From the NCBI GenBank assembly GCA_024645305.1, contig JAHEFU010000074.1, positions 1 to 12,058 on the forward strand: a stretch of DNA of 12,058 nucleotides, in the 5' to 3' direction. Source of the DNA: Planctomycetales bacterium (GTDB lineage Bacteria > 4484-113 > JAFGCY01). Positions 1 to 6,536 of the stretch are shown one piece after another (the stretch's first letter is position 1; the number at the start of each line of letters is the position of its first letter). The position numbers and the translations under genes were made by a program. The notes under the pieces were generated by a model. It was not told the origin of the DNA. It searched no databases and was given only the letters and a program-made list of their open reading frames with translations.

Positions 1-321
1 GTCAAGAAGGCCCCGGCCAAGAAGGCCGCTCCGGCCAAGAAGGCCGCTGTCAAGAAGGCCCCGGCCAAGAAGGCTCCGGCCAAGAAGGCCGCTGTCAAGA
101 AGGCCCCGGCCAAGAAGGCTCCGGCCCGCAAGGCCGCTGTCAAGAAGGCCCCGGCCAAGAAGGCTCCGGTCCGCAAGGCCGCTGTCAAGAAGGCTCCGGC
201 CAAGAAGGCAGCTCCGGCTCGCAAGGCCGCTGTCAAGAAGGCTCCGGCCAAGAAGGCAGCTCCGGCTCGCAAGGCCGCTGTCAAGAAGGCTCCGGCCAAG
301 AAGGCAGCTCCGGCTCGCAAG
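1..321 (+). repeat. In-frame tandem repeat array, 45-bp and 48-bp units
   Basis: Units begin at the gctgtcaagaag motif. After a first unit cut by the window edge (1-45) come three 45-bp units (46-90, 91-135, 136-180; 15 residues each) and then 48-bp units (181-228, 229-276, 277-321 with the last 3 bases diverged; 16 residues each). The two full 48-bp units are identical at DNA level, and the third is identical for its first 45 bases. This includes synonymous positions, so these copies are recent or homogenised. The 45-bp copies differ from one another mainly at the aag/cgc (Lys/Arg) codon and one Ala/Val codon. Confidence 0.9.
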
Positions 322-330
322 AGGAAGTAA
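1..330 (+). CDS. Histone H1-like Lys/Ala/Pro-rich protein, C-terminal tail (partial, 5' end outside window)
   Basis: Frame 1 is open from the left edge to TAA at 328-330 and encodes 109 residues made almost only of Lys, Ala, Pro, Val and Arg, in units of the type AVKKAPAKKA(A)PA(K/R)KA. Bacterial H1-like proteins carry such basic, disordered tails, which bind DNA non-specifically and help compact the nucleoid; similar tails also occur fused to HU-like or other domains, and the N-terminal part that would decide this lies outside the window. Arg replaces Lys at the last basic position of the unit in later copies, and the protein ends RKRK. There is no sign of decay: the frame stays open through every repeat, and unit lengths (45 and 48 bp) are multiples of three. 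A strong terminator follows directly. That this is a real coding tail is nearly certain; the exact family is inferred from composition. Confidence 0.85.
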   Translation, partial: VKKAPAKKAAPAKKAAVKKAPAKKAPAKKAAVKKAPAKKAPARKAAVKKAPAKKAPVRKAAVKKAPAKKAAPARKAAVKKAPAKKAAPARKAAVKKAPAKKAAPARKRK

Positions 331-351
331 TCCGGCATAGCCGGATTGCTG

Positions 352-389
352 GGGGCAGGACCTGCAAGGGTCCTGCCCCTGTTGCTTTT
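352..389 (+). terminator. Rho-independent terminator after the histone-like gene
   Basis: A perfect 11-bp inverted repeat (GGGGCAGGACC at 352-362, GGTCCTGCCCC at 369-379) encloses a 6-nt loop, TGCAAG, and is followed by tgttgctttt. This is a textbook intrinsic terminator 21 bp after the stop codon. A smaller hairpin, TCCGGC-ATA-GCCGGA (331-345), sits between the stop and the terminator. The structure also shows that the methyltransferase gene should not be started at the TTG at 346, since that frame would run through the terminator. Confidence 0.9.
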
Positions 390-405
390 CTGGCATGGCA
401 CTGAC

Positions 406-1026
406 ATGGCAGACATCAACTTCAGTGATTTCTGGGACGAGATGTACCTGCAAGGGAAGCATCTCGAATTCTGGGAAGAATCGTCTGTTTCCGCAGACTT
501 CCTGTCAGCGGTGGATTGCCTCGGACTGCAGCCGGACAGCAGCGTGCTGGACATCGGATGTGGCAGCGGGCTGGAAGCCTGCGAGCTGGCGGCAATTGGC
601 TATCAGGTGCATGGAATTGACATCAGCCCGGAAGCCATCCGGCTGGCCGGCGAGCGGGCCCGCAGTCTGAATCTGTCCATTGGATTCCGCCGGGGCAATG
701 CCCTGCAGCTTCCTTATGCTGCGGGCAGTTTTGACCTGCTGACTGACAGGGGCTGCCTGCACCTGATCCCGCATGGGAAGTGGCCGCAGTTTGCAGCTGA
801 AACCCTGCGGGTGCTCAGACCGGCGGGACGCTTGCTCCTGCGCGGCTGCAGCGACGTGGGCAACCCGGACTTCCATGCCCTGAGCACTGACATGGTGGAG
901 GTGCACTTCGGATCCGCCGGTTGGCAGCTGCTGGAACTGAGCAGGACGCGGCTTGCCAATCGGCATGGTGGACTGCCAGGCCTGCAGCTGCTGCTCGGTC
1001 CCGCTTCGCAGCCTTCCCCGCGGTAG
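406..1026 (+). CDS. Class I SAM-dependent methyltransferase
   Basis: This 206-residue protein has the Rossmann-fold signature of class I methyltransferases. Motif I is VLDIGCGSG (residues 47-55), the SAM-binding glycine loop. It is followed by an acidic strand end, GIDIS (70-74), for the SAM ribose, then GNALQLPYAAGSFDLLTDRGCLHLI (98-121), which resembles motifs II/III of small-molecule methyltransferases. LRPAGRLLL (137-145) is the typical post-motif III strand. The N-terminal FWDEMY...LEFWEE segment recalls the TehB/thiopurine-methyltransferase-like group, but the substrate cannot be told. The ATG at 406 is chosen because the longer frame, from TTG 346, reads through the intrinsic terminator and would add 20 unrelated residues. 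No clear Shine-Dalgarno sequence precedes 406, and no promoter was recognised between the terminator and the gene. The family is secure; the role is unknown. Confidence 0.85.
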   Translation: MADINFSDFWDEMYLQGKHLEFWEESSVSADFLSAVDCLGLQPDSSVLDIGCGSGLEACELAAIGYQVHGIDISPEAIRLAGERARSLNLSIGFRRGNALQLPYAAGSFDLLTDRGCLHLIPHGKWPQFAAETLRVLRPAGRLLLRGCSDVGNPDFHALSTDMVEVHFGSAGWQLLELSRTRLANRHGGLPGLQLLLGPASQPSPR

Positions 1027-1054
1027 GGAGTCCTGCTTCTGTTAGAATTCCGCA

Positions 1055-1456
1055 GTGCCGGATGGCTCTGACAACCGGGAAAGCGGCCCTGAGGCCCATG
1101 TTCACCAGAGTGGTCATGAGCGACGCATGCGGGAAATGGAGCGGGAACTGGAGATTGCCCGCATGCAGGCTGAGATCGAACGCGCCCGGGCCGAGGCCGT
1201 AGTCAGCCACCTGGCCGTGGAGAACCAGCAACTGCAGACAGCGCGTCCACCGCTGCGCCAGACCCAGCCAAGACCCAGGCGCAATGCCATCTGGCGTCTG
1301 GCCGGTCACCTTGTGGCAAGGCTCGGTTCAATGGTGCTCGGGCTGGTGAGCTGTATCAGCTTCCTGGTGCTTCTGTTGCTGGTGTATGCCTACTGGCCGG
1401 AAATCTCCAGGGCCTTCAGTATTGAGAACCTGCCCTTCCGCGGGACAGGAAACTAG
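1055..1456 (+). CDS. Coiled-coil, single-span membrane protein of unknown function
   Basis: I do not recognise this 133-residue protein. Residues 24-62 (RRMREMERELEIARMQAEIE onward) are charged, helical and heptad-like, consistent with a short coiled coil. Residues 63-78 form a basic Pro/Gln/Arg linker. Residues 90-113 are one long hydrophobic span ending in YAYW, followed by a short polar tail. The predicted topology is a cytoplasmic coiled coil anchored near the C-terminus. The start is uncertain: GTG 1055 gives the longest form and lies 6 nt after a TAGAAT box, whereas ATG 1127 would give 109 residues starting at the coiled coil. Neither has a clear ribosome binding site. The gene lies 28 bp after the methyltransferase and upstream of the TonB-like operon on the same strand, so it could belong to either transcript. 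Amino-acid pattern and length support a real gene. Confidence 0.65.
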   Translation: MPDGSDNRESGPEAHVHQSGHERRMREMERELEIARMQAEIERARAEAVVSHLAVENQQLQTARPPLRQTQPRPRRNAIWRLAGHLVARLGSMVLGLVSCISFLVLLLLVYAYWPEISRAFSIENLPFRGTGN

Positions 1457-1500
1457 ACTGGAACGATTCCAGCTCCGGAACCGTCCGGACAGGCGTGCAA

Positions 1501-1532
1501 TTTACTTGTGGGCCGCAGCTCACGAATATTAA
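1501..1532 (+). promoter_or_regulatory. Possible promoter for the TonB-like/ExbBD operon
   Basis: An AT-rich island in GC-rich sequence has TTTACT (1501-1506, 4/6 to the -35 consensus) and TATTAA (1527-1532, 4/6 to the -10 consensus), but the 20-bp spacing is long. If used, transcription would start near 1539. That would exclude the GTG at 1508 as the start of the TonB-like gene and favour 1553-1565. The match is weak. Confidence 0.3.
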
Positions 1533-1564
1533 ATGGACCCAATGGTGAATCTTTGAGCAGGGTG

Positions 1565-2704
1565 ATGGACAGATTTGAGTCCGGGCCCCGCAGCCCGGAG
1601 CAGCAAGGCAGGCGCAACCTGCAGTTCCTGTGCGTCTCGATTTTTTTGAACATCCTGGTAATCCTGTTGCTGCCGGCCCTCAGCAGGCCGCTGGAACTGC
1701 CCGTGATGTTCCAGGTGGAACTGGTTGACCCGACGGATCAGCCGCGCCCGCTTCCCCCACCGATTCCGCTGCTTGTACCCACTGAGGACGGCCTGACGGC
1801 ACAGGCCGCGGGTTCCCAGTCCGACAGCGCGGCGAGCCAGAGCAGCAACCTGGCAGCCAGCAATTCATCCGCGCCGACCAATGCATCCAGTCCCGCTAAC
1901 CTGAAACCGGCGGAAGCCGCTAAGGACAGCGGCCAGTCTCCCCAGCCGGGGCAGGCCAGTGATGCCTCGAGCATCACCCAGGTGCCGCAGACCAATGCCG
2001 ACAATCCCAACCAGTCCACAGTGGTGGATACGGCTCGTCCGGTGAAGAGCCAGCAGTCTCCCGAGAAGGTGAAACCCTCCGGAGAAAGCAGCCCAGCCAG
2101 CCAGGATGTCCAGCCCAGCCAGCAGGATGCCAAGCCGGCCACCAACCAGCCGGCGGTCAAGATTGATTCGGAGGTACCGGCGCGACCGGTTGACAATGCC
2201 AGCCAGCCGGCCAGCCAGCCTGCGGAGGAACAGCACAGTCCCGATGTGAAGCTGCCCGAGAAGCCAGCTGAGAAGGAAAACGAACCCTCGGTGACTGTGT
2301 CGCCGGAGAACAATCCGCAGGTTAACGTCAGTGCCGACAAGCCTGACAGCGATACCACTGGTTCAGTTGAACTGGGTCCCCCTGCCGCCCCGCCGGGGCC
2401 GAGCGAAGCCGAACTGAGCATCCTCGGTGACTATGGCGATGCGGCTCGCAAGAAGATCAGGCGCCTGGTACGTACGCCCGAACGGGCCCGCGAACGGGAG
2501 ATCAAGGGACCGGTGACATTTGAATTCGAGATTGACCGCGATGGCAAGCTGCTCAGTGTCCGGGCCATTGAAAGTCCGCACAAGATCCTCGAGCAGGAAT
2601 GTTTTGAAGCCACTCGCGTGGCAGCACCCTTCGGCAAGTTCCCGAAGGGTGTGACTGTCAAGAGCTGGAAGTTCCGCATGAAGCTGGACTTCCCGATCGT
2701 CTGA
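1565..2704 (+). CDS. TonB/TolA-like energy-transducer protein with long disordered linker
   Basis: The 379-residue product (numbered from ATG 1565) has the three-part layout of TonB/TolA proteins: a short cytoplasmic N-terminus, one membrane span (about residues 20-39, LQFLCVSIFLNILVILLLPA), a very long low-complexity periplasmic linker rich in Ser, Pro, Gln, Asn, Ala, Lys and Glu (about 60-285), and a C-terminal TonB-like domain (about 300-379). The latter shows the family pattern: a helix with YGDAARKKIRRLVR, then GPVTFEFEIDRDGKLLSVRAIES, then ATRVAAPFGKFP and a final strand. Such proteins couple ExbB/ExbD or TolQ/TolR movement to outer-membrane partners. The following genes are an ExbB and an ExbD homologue, which supports this. 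The linker is longer than in E. coli TonB. Start alternatives are GTG 1508, TTG 1553 (GGTGA 4 nt upstream) and GTG 1562; ATG 1565 keeps a short cytoplasmic tail. TonB versus TolA cannot be decided here. Confidence 0.8.
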   Translation: MDRFESGPRSPEQQGRRNLQFLCVSIFLNILVILLLPALSRPLELPVMFQVELVDPTDQPRPLPPPIPLLVPTEDGLTAQAAGSQSDSAASQSSNLAASNSSAPTNASSPANLKPAEAAKDSGQSPQPGQASDASSITQVPQTNADNPNQSTVVDTARPVKSQQSPEKVKPSGESSPASQDVQPSQQDAKPATNQPAVKIDSEVPARPVDNASQPASQPAEEQHSPDVKLPEKPAEKENEPSVTVSPENNPQVNVSADKPDSDTTGSVELGPPAAPPGPSEAELSILGDYGDAARKKIRRLVRTPERAREREIKGPVTFEFEIDRDGKLLSVRAIESPHKILEQECFEATRVAAPFGKFPKGVTVKSWKFRMKLDFPIV

Positions 2705-2721
2705 CGGGCTCCCGGCCCGCC

Positions 2722-2727
2722 AAGGAG
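2722..2727 (+). promoter_or_regulatory. Ribosome binding site deciding the GTG start of the exbB-like gene
   Basis: AAGGAG lies 5 nt before GTG 2733 but 14 nt before the alternative ATG 2742, so the GTG is preferred. Confidence 0.7.
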
Positions 2728-2732
2728 CATCT

Positions 2733-3356
2733 GTGATCCTAATGATAAACGGTCTGGAATGGTTCAGCAAGGGTGGCTGGGCCATGTACCCGCTGGCGGC
2801 CATCTCCCTCTACACCGTGTTCGTGATCCTCAACCGGTTGTACTTCTTCGTGAAGTTCATCCCCGAAACGGACGGTGAACTGGAGAATGTACTGCGCGGG
2901 ACGGCCCTGCTGCCGGAACGGCTCAATGGGGATCTGGCTCCGCTGCTCGCCCGGGGCATGCATGACGGCCGGATCGACAGGCGACGAGCTGAACTGGCCG
3001 TCGAACAGGAGCTGCTCGAAGGCATGCAGTTCCTCAACTCGCTGGACACGGTCACGCAGGTTGCGCCGATGTTCGGCCTGATCGGGACCGTGACAGGAAT
3101 GGTGCAGACCTTCCGCACCGTAGCCGACCTGCAGGGCCAGGTCAATCCCTCCGTGCTGGCGGGTGGCATCTGGGAAGCGCTGCTGACAACTGTGGCGGGC
3201 CTGATGATCGCCATTCCGGCGGTGATTGCCTTCCGCTATTTCCGCAGCCGCCTGCTGCGCTGGCAGAACCACCTGAATACGGTGGTTGACGACTGTGTGC
3301 GGATCTGCGCGGACCGGGGCCCGGTGCGCCTGCAGGCCGAGGGCGGTGAGGGCTGA
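2733..3356 (+). CDS. exbB: MotA/TolQ/ExbB-family proton channel subunit
   Basis: The 207-residue protein has the ExbB/TolQ architecture: a first membrane span at about 16-40, a cytoplasmic loop (41-108), and two further spans at about 109-128 and 146-170. The most diagnostic stretch is LNSLDTVTQVAPMFGLIGTV with TGMVQTF (101-127), followed by the third-span motif GGIWEALLTTVAGLMIAIPA (144-163), both hallmark family sequences. ExbB forms the pentameric inner-membrane channel that, with ExbD, converts proton flow into motion of TonB-type proteins. The start is GTG 2733, set by AAGGAG at 2722-2727 with a 5-nt spacer; ATG 2742 would place that site 14 nt away. The gene is 28 bp after the TonB-like gene and overlaps the next by one base. 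ExbB is used as the symbol, though TolQ cannot be excluded by sequence alone. Confidence 0.88.
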   Translation: MILMINGLEWFSKGGWAMYPLAAISLYTVFVILNRLYFFVKFIPETDGELENVLRGTALLPERLNGDLAPLLARGMHDGRIDRRRAELAVEQELLEGMQFLNSLDTVTQVAPMFGLIGTVTGMVQTFRTVADLQGQVNPSVLAGGIWEALLTTVAGLMIAIPAVIAFRYFRSRLLRWQNHLNTVVDDCVRICADRGPVRLQAEGGEG

Positions 3357-3751
3357 TGCGAGTTGGCCAGATGCTGGAAAGCGGCGGCGGGCTGCCCTTC
3401 GCCCCGATGCTGGATGTGATCTTCCTGCTGCTGATCTTCTTTATGCTGATCACACGCTACCTGCCGCCCTCGCTGTCAGTCAGCCTGCCCGAGGCGGATT
3501 CCGCCGCAGTTGACGACCGGCCCTCGATCATGCTCTCGATCGACGAGACAGGGCTTCTGGTGGTGGATGGCGTGGAGTACCAGTGGGAAGCCCTGCCGCG
3601 TCTGCTTGACGGCAGCGACCCGCAGACCGCCGTGCGGATCGCGGCGGACCGGGAGACGGATTACGAGCTGGTGGTGCGGGCGATGGATGCAGCTGGCCAG
3701 GCTGGGCTGACACGGATAGCCCTGGAGACAATGCCGGGTACCGGCAACTGA
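3356..3751 (+). CDS. exbD: ExbD/TolR-family biopolymer transport protein
   Basis: The 131-residue protein has a short N-terminus, one membrane span (about 15-34, FAPMLDVIFLLLIFFMLITR) and a periplasmic domain. Asp20, within PMLDVIF, matches the conserved membrane aspartate of ExbD/TolR that carries protons through the ExbB channel. The C-terminal half, with TAVRIAADRETDYELVVRAM (about 92-111), matches the family's periplasmic fold. The ATG at 3356 overlaps the TGA of the upstream gene (TGATG), implying translational coupling and roughly matched output of both subunits. Length is near the family norm (about 130-145). TolR is the main alternative name; no Pal or TolB gene in the usual order follows. 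Confidence 0.87.
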   Translation: MRVGQMLESGGGLPFAPMLDVIFLLLIFFMLITRYLPPSLSVSLPEADSAAVDDRPSIMLSIDETGLLVVDGVEYQWEALPRLLDGSDPQTAVRIAADRETDYELVVRAMDAAGQAGLTRIALETMPGTGN

Positions 3752-3769
3752 CAACGAAGTAATCTATAG

Positions 3770-3787
3770 CCGGACCCAAACGTCCGG
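3770..3787 (+). other. Small stem-loop just upstream of the propeller gene's ribosome binding site
   Basis: CCGGAC (3770-3775) and GTCCGG (3782-3787) form a perfect 6-bp stem with a 6-nt loop, CCAAAC, ending 6 nt before the AGGAGG site. With no T-tract it is not a normal terminator. It might stabilise mRNA ends or adjust expression of the fourth gene relative to exbBD. The function is inferred only. Confidence 0.4.
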
Positions 3788-3793
3788 GAATGC

Positions 3794-3799
3794 AGGAGG
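3794..3799 (+). promoter_or_regulatory. Strong ribosome binding site deciding a TTG start
   Basis: A perfect AGGAGG lies 7 nt before TTG 3807. The ATG at 3800 abuts it with no spacer and is in another frame (97 codons, no family features), so the TTG is the likely start. Confidence 0.75.
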
Positions 3800-3806
3800 A
3801 TGCCAA

Positions 3807-5282
3807 TTGGGATACGGTGGCGGGCCCTACAGCGGGAACCAGGACATGCTCGAGCAGCTGCGCGCCAAGCGCCGCAAGCGCCAGGCACGCCTGCTGGCGT
3901 TCTCAATCCTGGCAACATCCGGCCTGCTGCTCGTCGTGGTCCTCGTGCTGACCCTGCGTGGCTGCCTGGGCGGGCCGGCCCCGGACAGGATCAACATCAG
4001 CGAGCTGCCGGCGGATGCCATAACCACGGCCAGCCAGGAAGCCGGCGAGATTTCCTTCAGGCCGGCACCGCTGTACATCGCCCTGGATGCTGAATTCCTG
4101 GTGACGGCTGTGGCTCGCAGTGCCAGCGATGAGCAGGCTTCCAGTACGGAAGTGGAGAAGCTCGTGGCCTACGGCATCGCTGATGGCCAGATTGCCTGGG
4201 AGCGCCCGGTGAATGACCACCTGTCCGGGCTGGTCATCAGCGGGGGGCATGCCATCGTCCAGCGCGAGGATGACCTGGGCTTCAGTATGCGGGCCTTCAA
4301 GCTGCAGGATGGCAGTCCGGCCTGGGATTTCGAGATTCCCGGTGCGCAGAACCTGAGCCTGGCGCATGATGCCACGCGTCTGGCCCTGGCCTACACGCTG
4401 ACGGACGGTTTCCGCATTGCCATCTATGATGCCGTCAACGGGGTGAAGAGCAGCGGGAAGATGCTGCATGGGGCGGACAACGCCTACATGGATTTCAGCC
4501 GGATGAGCATGCGGTTCATCGGCGACCAGCTGCTTTACACGGTGGATCGCAGCGTAGGCATGATTGACATCGTCAAGAACAGGCACTGGTCAGAGGAAGG
4601 CAGCGCCCAGGTGATCATTGCCAGCCCGGACCTTGCCAACGGACATGTATATGTGCTCAGCTGGGGGAACGGCACGAACAGCCTAGTGCTCCACGTGCGG
4701 GACTTCAGCGACGGCAGCGGCAAGGAACTGGACCGCTTTGAGACCAGTGCTGAATCACTGGTGATGGTGGCAGACGACGGCTACCTGCTGCTGGCCTACT
4801 CCGACATGCGGGAGGACGGGCACTTCAACAGTTCCGTCCGGCTGTTCCGCAAGGATTCGCGTGATTCATACGTCAAGCAGACCCTGGAAGGCCTGCGCAT
4901 CGAGGATGCCATGCCGCTGAGCAGCGGCCTGTTCGTGCTGGGCCTGAACCGCAGCACAGGCAATGCCGAGAATCCCGTCAAGGGCGGCGAACTGCACCTC
5001 GTCAATGCCGAAGATGGCAGCATCACGGAATTCGAGCGGATGCGTGATGACATCGAGTACACCATCCGCTTCGGTGACGACAGGCTTGTTCTGCTCGACG
5101 GCGGGGAGATCCAGCGCATTGAGCTGGAGAATGCCCGCAGCGTGCGCGTGCGGCAGGCTGCCAATCCCGTACTGGAACCGCTGTTCAGTGCTGACTACGG
5201 TGTGCTGGGAGTGCTGAGCTACCCGCGCAACACAACACGCGGTGAGCGCTCCAGCCGCATGCAGGCGATGATCTTCCGCTAG
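3807..5282 (+). CDS. Membrane-anchored PQQ/WD-like beta-propeller protein
   Basis: The 491-residue product begins with a basic cytoplasmic segment (LRAKRRKRQAR, 18-28), then a single membrane span (about 29-50), and continues as a large extracytoplasmic domain. That domain contains repeated strand units with DG-x3-W turns typical of PQQ-like/quinoprotein propellers, for example AYGIADGQIAWERPV (121-135) and AFKLQDGSPAWDFEI (163-177), followed by less regular blades to the C-terminus. A propeller fold is therefore likely, mostly as a binding scaffold; no catalytic residues are evident. The start is TTG 3807, set by AGGAGG 7 nt upstream. Cys53 follows the span, but the preceding LRG does not fit a lipobox, so it is probably not a lipoprotein. 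The gene is 55 bp after exbD and likely cotranscribed. By position it recalls TolB, but TolB is soluble and has a different N-terminus. Its stop overlaps that of fabF. Confidence 0.75.
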   Translation: MGYGGGPYSGNQDMLEQLRAKRRKRQARLLAFSILATSGLLLVVVLVLTLRGCLGGPAPDRINISELPADAITTASQEAGEISFRPAPLYIALDAEFLVTAVARSASDEQASSTEVEKLVAYGIADGQIAWERPVNDHLSGLVISGGHAIVQREDDLGFSMRAFKLQDGSPAWDFEIPGAQNLSLAHDATRLALAYTLTDGFRIAIYDAVNGVKSSGKMLHGADNAYMDFSRMSMRFIGDQLLYTVDRSVGMIDIVKNRHWSEEGSAQVIIASPDLANGHVYVLSWGNGTNSLVLHVRDFSDGSGKELDRFETSAESLVMVADDGYLLLAYSDMREDGHFNSSVRLFRKDSRDSYVKQTLEGLRIEDAMPLSSGLFVLGLNRSTGNAENPVKGGELHLVNAEDGSITEFERMRDDIEYTIRFGDDRLVLLDGGEIQRIELENARSVRVRQAANPVLEPLFSADYGVLGVLSYPRNTTRGERSSRMQAMIFR

Positions 5283-6523
5283 GCCCGCCGGAACAACAGG
5301 ACCGCATTCTGGCCACCGAAGCCGAAGGTGTTGCACATCGCATAATCACCATCAAACGGCACGGCCTCATTGGGCACGTAGTCCAGGTCGCAGTCGGGAT
5401 CCTGTTCCTCATAGTTGATCGTCGGCGGCAGCTCATTGCGTTCAAAGGTCTTGATGCAGAGGATGCCCTCCACCGCAGCGGCGGCACCCAGCAGGTGGCC
5501 GTGCATGGATTTCGTGCTGGAAACCTTCAGCTTGTAGGCGAGATCTCCAAAGACGGCCTTGATGGCGGCGGTCTCCGCACGGTCATTGAGCGGCGTGCTC
5601 GTGCCGTGGGCATTGATGTATGTCACGTCCCCGGGCTGCACGCCCGCGTCCTCCATGGCCCAGCGCATTGCCAGCTGGGCTCCGGCGCCGTCCTCCGGCG
5701 GAGCCGTGACATGGTGTGCGTCAGCGCTGGCACCATAGCCGACAAGCTCGGCGTAGATCTTCGCATTGCGCGCCATAGCGTGCTCCCACTCCTCGAGGAT
5801 CAGCACGCCCCCGCCTTCGCCCATCACGAAGCCGCTGCGGCGCTTGTCAAACGGCCGGCTGCCGCGTTCGGGTTCATCGTTGAAGTCGAAGCACAGGGCC
5901 TTGAGCGTGGAGAATCCGCCGATGCCCACCTGGTTCAGTGCGGCCTCGGTCCCGCCCGCGATCATCACATCGGTGCGGCCGTGCCGGATTGCCAGGGCGG
6001 CCTCGCCGATGCTGTGGCCGCTGGTGGCACAGGCACTCGTGACGCAGAAGCAGGGGCCATGCACGCCCCACTCCCGGGCCACGACCCCGGCGGGCATGTT
6101 GGCAATCGCGTTGATGATGAAGAACGGGGAGATCCGCTCAGCACCCTTCTCCACGCTGCGCATGATCTGCTCCTCAAGGGTGCGCAGGCCGCCGATGCCG
6201 CTGCCGATGAACACACCCGTGCGATTCTTCAGGTCACCCTCAAACTGCAGTCCGCAGTCCTCAACAGCCATCTTCGCGGCAGCTGTGGCCTGCAGGATGC
6301 TCTGCTCGAAGCGCCGGGCATCCCGTGGTTCCTTGAAGTAGGAAGGTGCGTCGAAGTCGGGGCATTCAGCACCGATCTGGCAGGGGAATGCAGCCGGGTC
6401 AAAGCCGCTGATGCGGCTCACACAGCTGCGGCCGGCGAAGGCATTGTCCGTCAGGACATCCACGCCCGCACCATAGCCACTGACGGCCCCAAGTCCGGTA
6501 ATTGCTACTCTGCGTCTTTCCAT
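5279..6523 (-). CDS. fabF: Beta-ketoacyl-ACP synthase II (KAS II)
   Basis: The 414-residue protein catalyses condensation of malonyl-ACP with acyl-ACP in type II fatty-acid elongation. It opens with MERRRVAITGLGAVSGYG, as FabF proteins do. The Cys-His-His triad is visible: Cys165 in VTSACATSG, His306 in INAHGTSTPLND and His343 in STKSMHGHLLGAAAAVEG, with Lys338 in the last motif. The family's usual Thr before Gly-His is His341 here. The C-terminal NTFGFGGQNAVLLF is the conserved FabF/B ending. The start is placed at the second ATG, 6523, because GGAGGA (6536-6531) lies 7 nt upstream; the ATG at 6529 would leave only 1 nt. It is the last gene of the fab cluster, 17 bp after fabG. Its TAG shares the bases CTAG with the stop of the convergent propeller gene. 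FabF rather than FabB is supported by length and motifs. Confidence 0.95.
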   Translation of the reverse strand: MERRRVAITGLGAVSGYGAGVDVLTDNAFAGRSCVSRISGFDPAAFPCQIGAECPDFDAPSYFKEPRDARRFEQSILQATAAAKMAVEDCGLQFEGDLKNRTGVFIGSGIGGLRTLEEQIMRSVEKGAERISPFFIINAIANMPAGVVAREWGVHGPCFCVTSACATSGHSIGEAALAIRHGRTDVMIAGGTEAALNQVGIGGFSTLKALCFDFNDEPERGSRPFDKRRSGFVMGEGGGVLILEEWEHAMARNAKIYAELVGYGASADAHHVTAPPEDGAGAQLAMRWAMEDAGVQPGDVTYINAHGTSTPLNDRAETAAIKAVFGDLAYKLKVSSTKSMHGHLLGAAAAVEGILCIKTFERNELPPTINYEEQDPDCDLDYVPNEAVPFDGDYAMCNTFGFGGQNAVLLFRRA

Positions 6524-6530
6524 TTCCATA

Positions 6531-6536
6531 TCCTCC
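6531..6536 (-). promoter_or_regulatory. Ribosome binding site deciding the fabF start
   Basis: On the minus strand GGAGGA is 7 nt from ATG 6523 but only 1 nt from ATG 6529, which favours the inner start and the family-typical N-terminus MERRRVAITG. Confidence 0.75.

Noticed and set aside
1..330. CRISPR-like or non-coding satellite repeat
   Set aside because: Units are multiples of three, there are no spacers, and the frame stays open with a consistent basic peptide ending in a stop codon and terminator.
346..405. Upstream extension of the methyltransferase to TTG 346
   Set aside because: These 60 bases contain the intrinsic terminator of the preceding gene, and the added residues do not resemble the family.
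1738..2421. 227-codon ORF on - strand within the TonB-like gene
   Set aside because: Reverse of the low-complexity linker; its Ser/Gly/Leu/Trp-rich translation simply mirrors the repeats.
3963..3965. Cys53 of the propeller protein as a lipoprotein cysteine
   Set aside because: The preceding residues LRG do not fit a lipobox (Arg at -2), and a long basic N-terminus with a full-length span argues for a simple membrane anchor.
3800..4093. 97-codon ORF starting at ATG 3800
   Set aside because: Its ATG directly abuts AGGAGG, and the frame competes with the 491-residue propeller frame started at TTG 3807 with a 7-nt spacer; composition is Arg/Ala/Pro-rich shadow.
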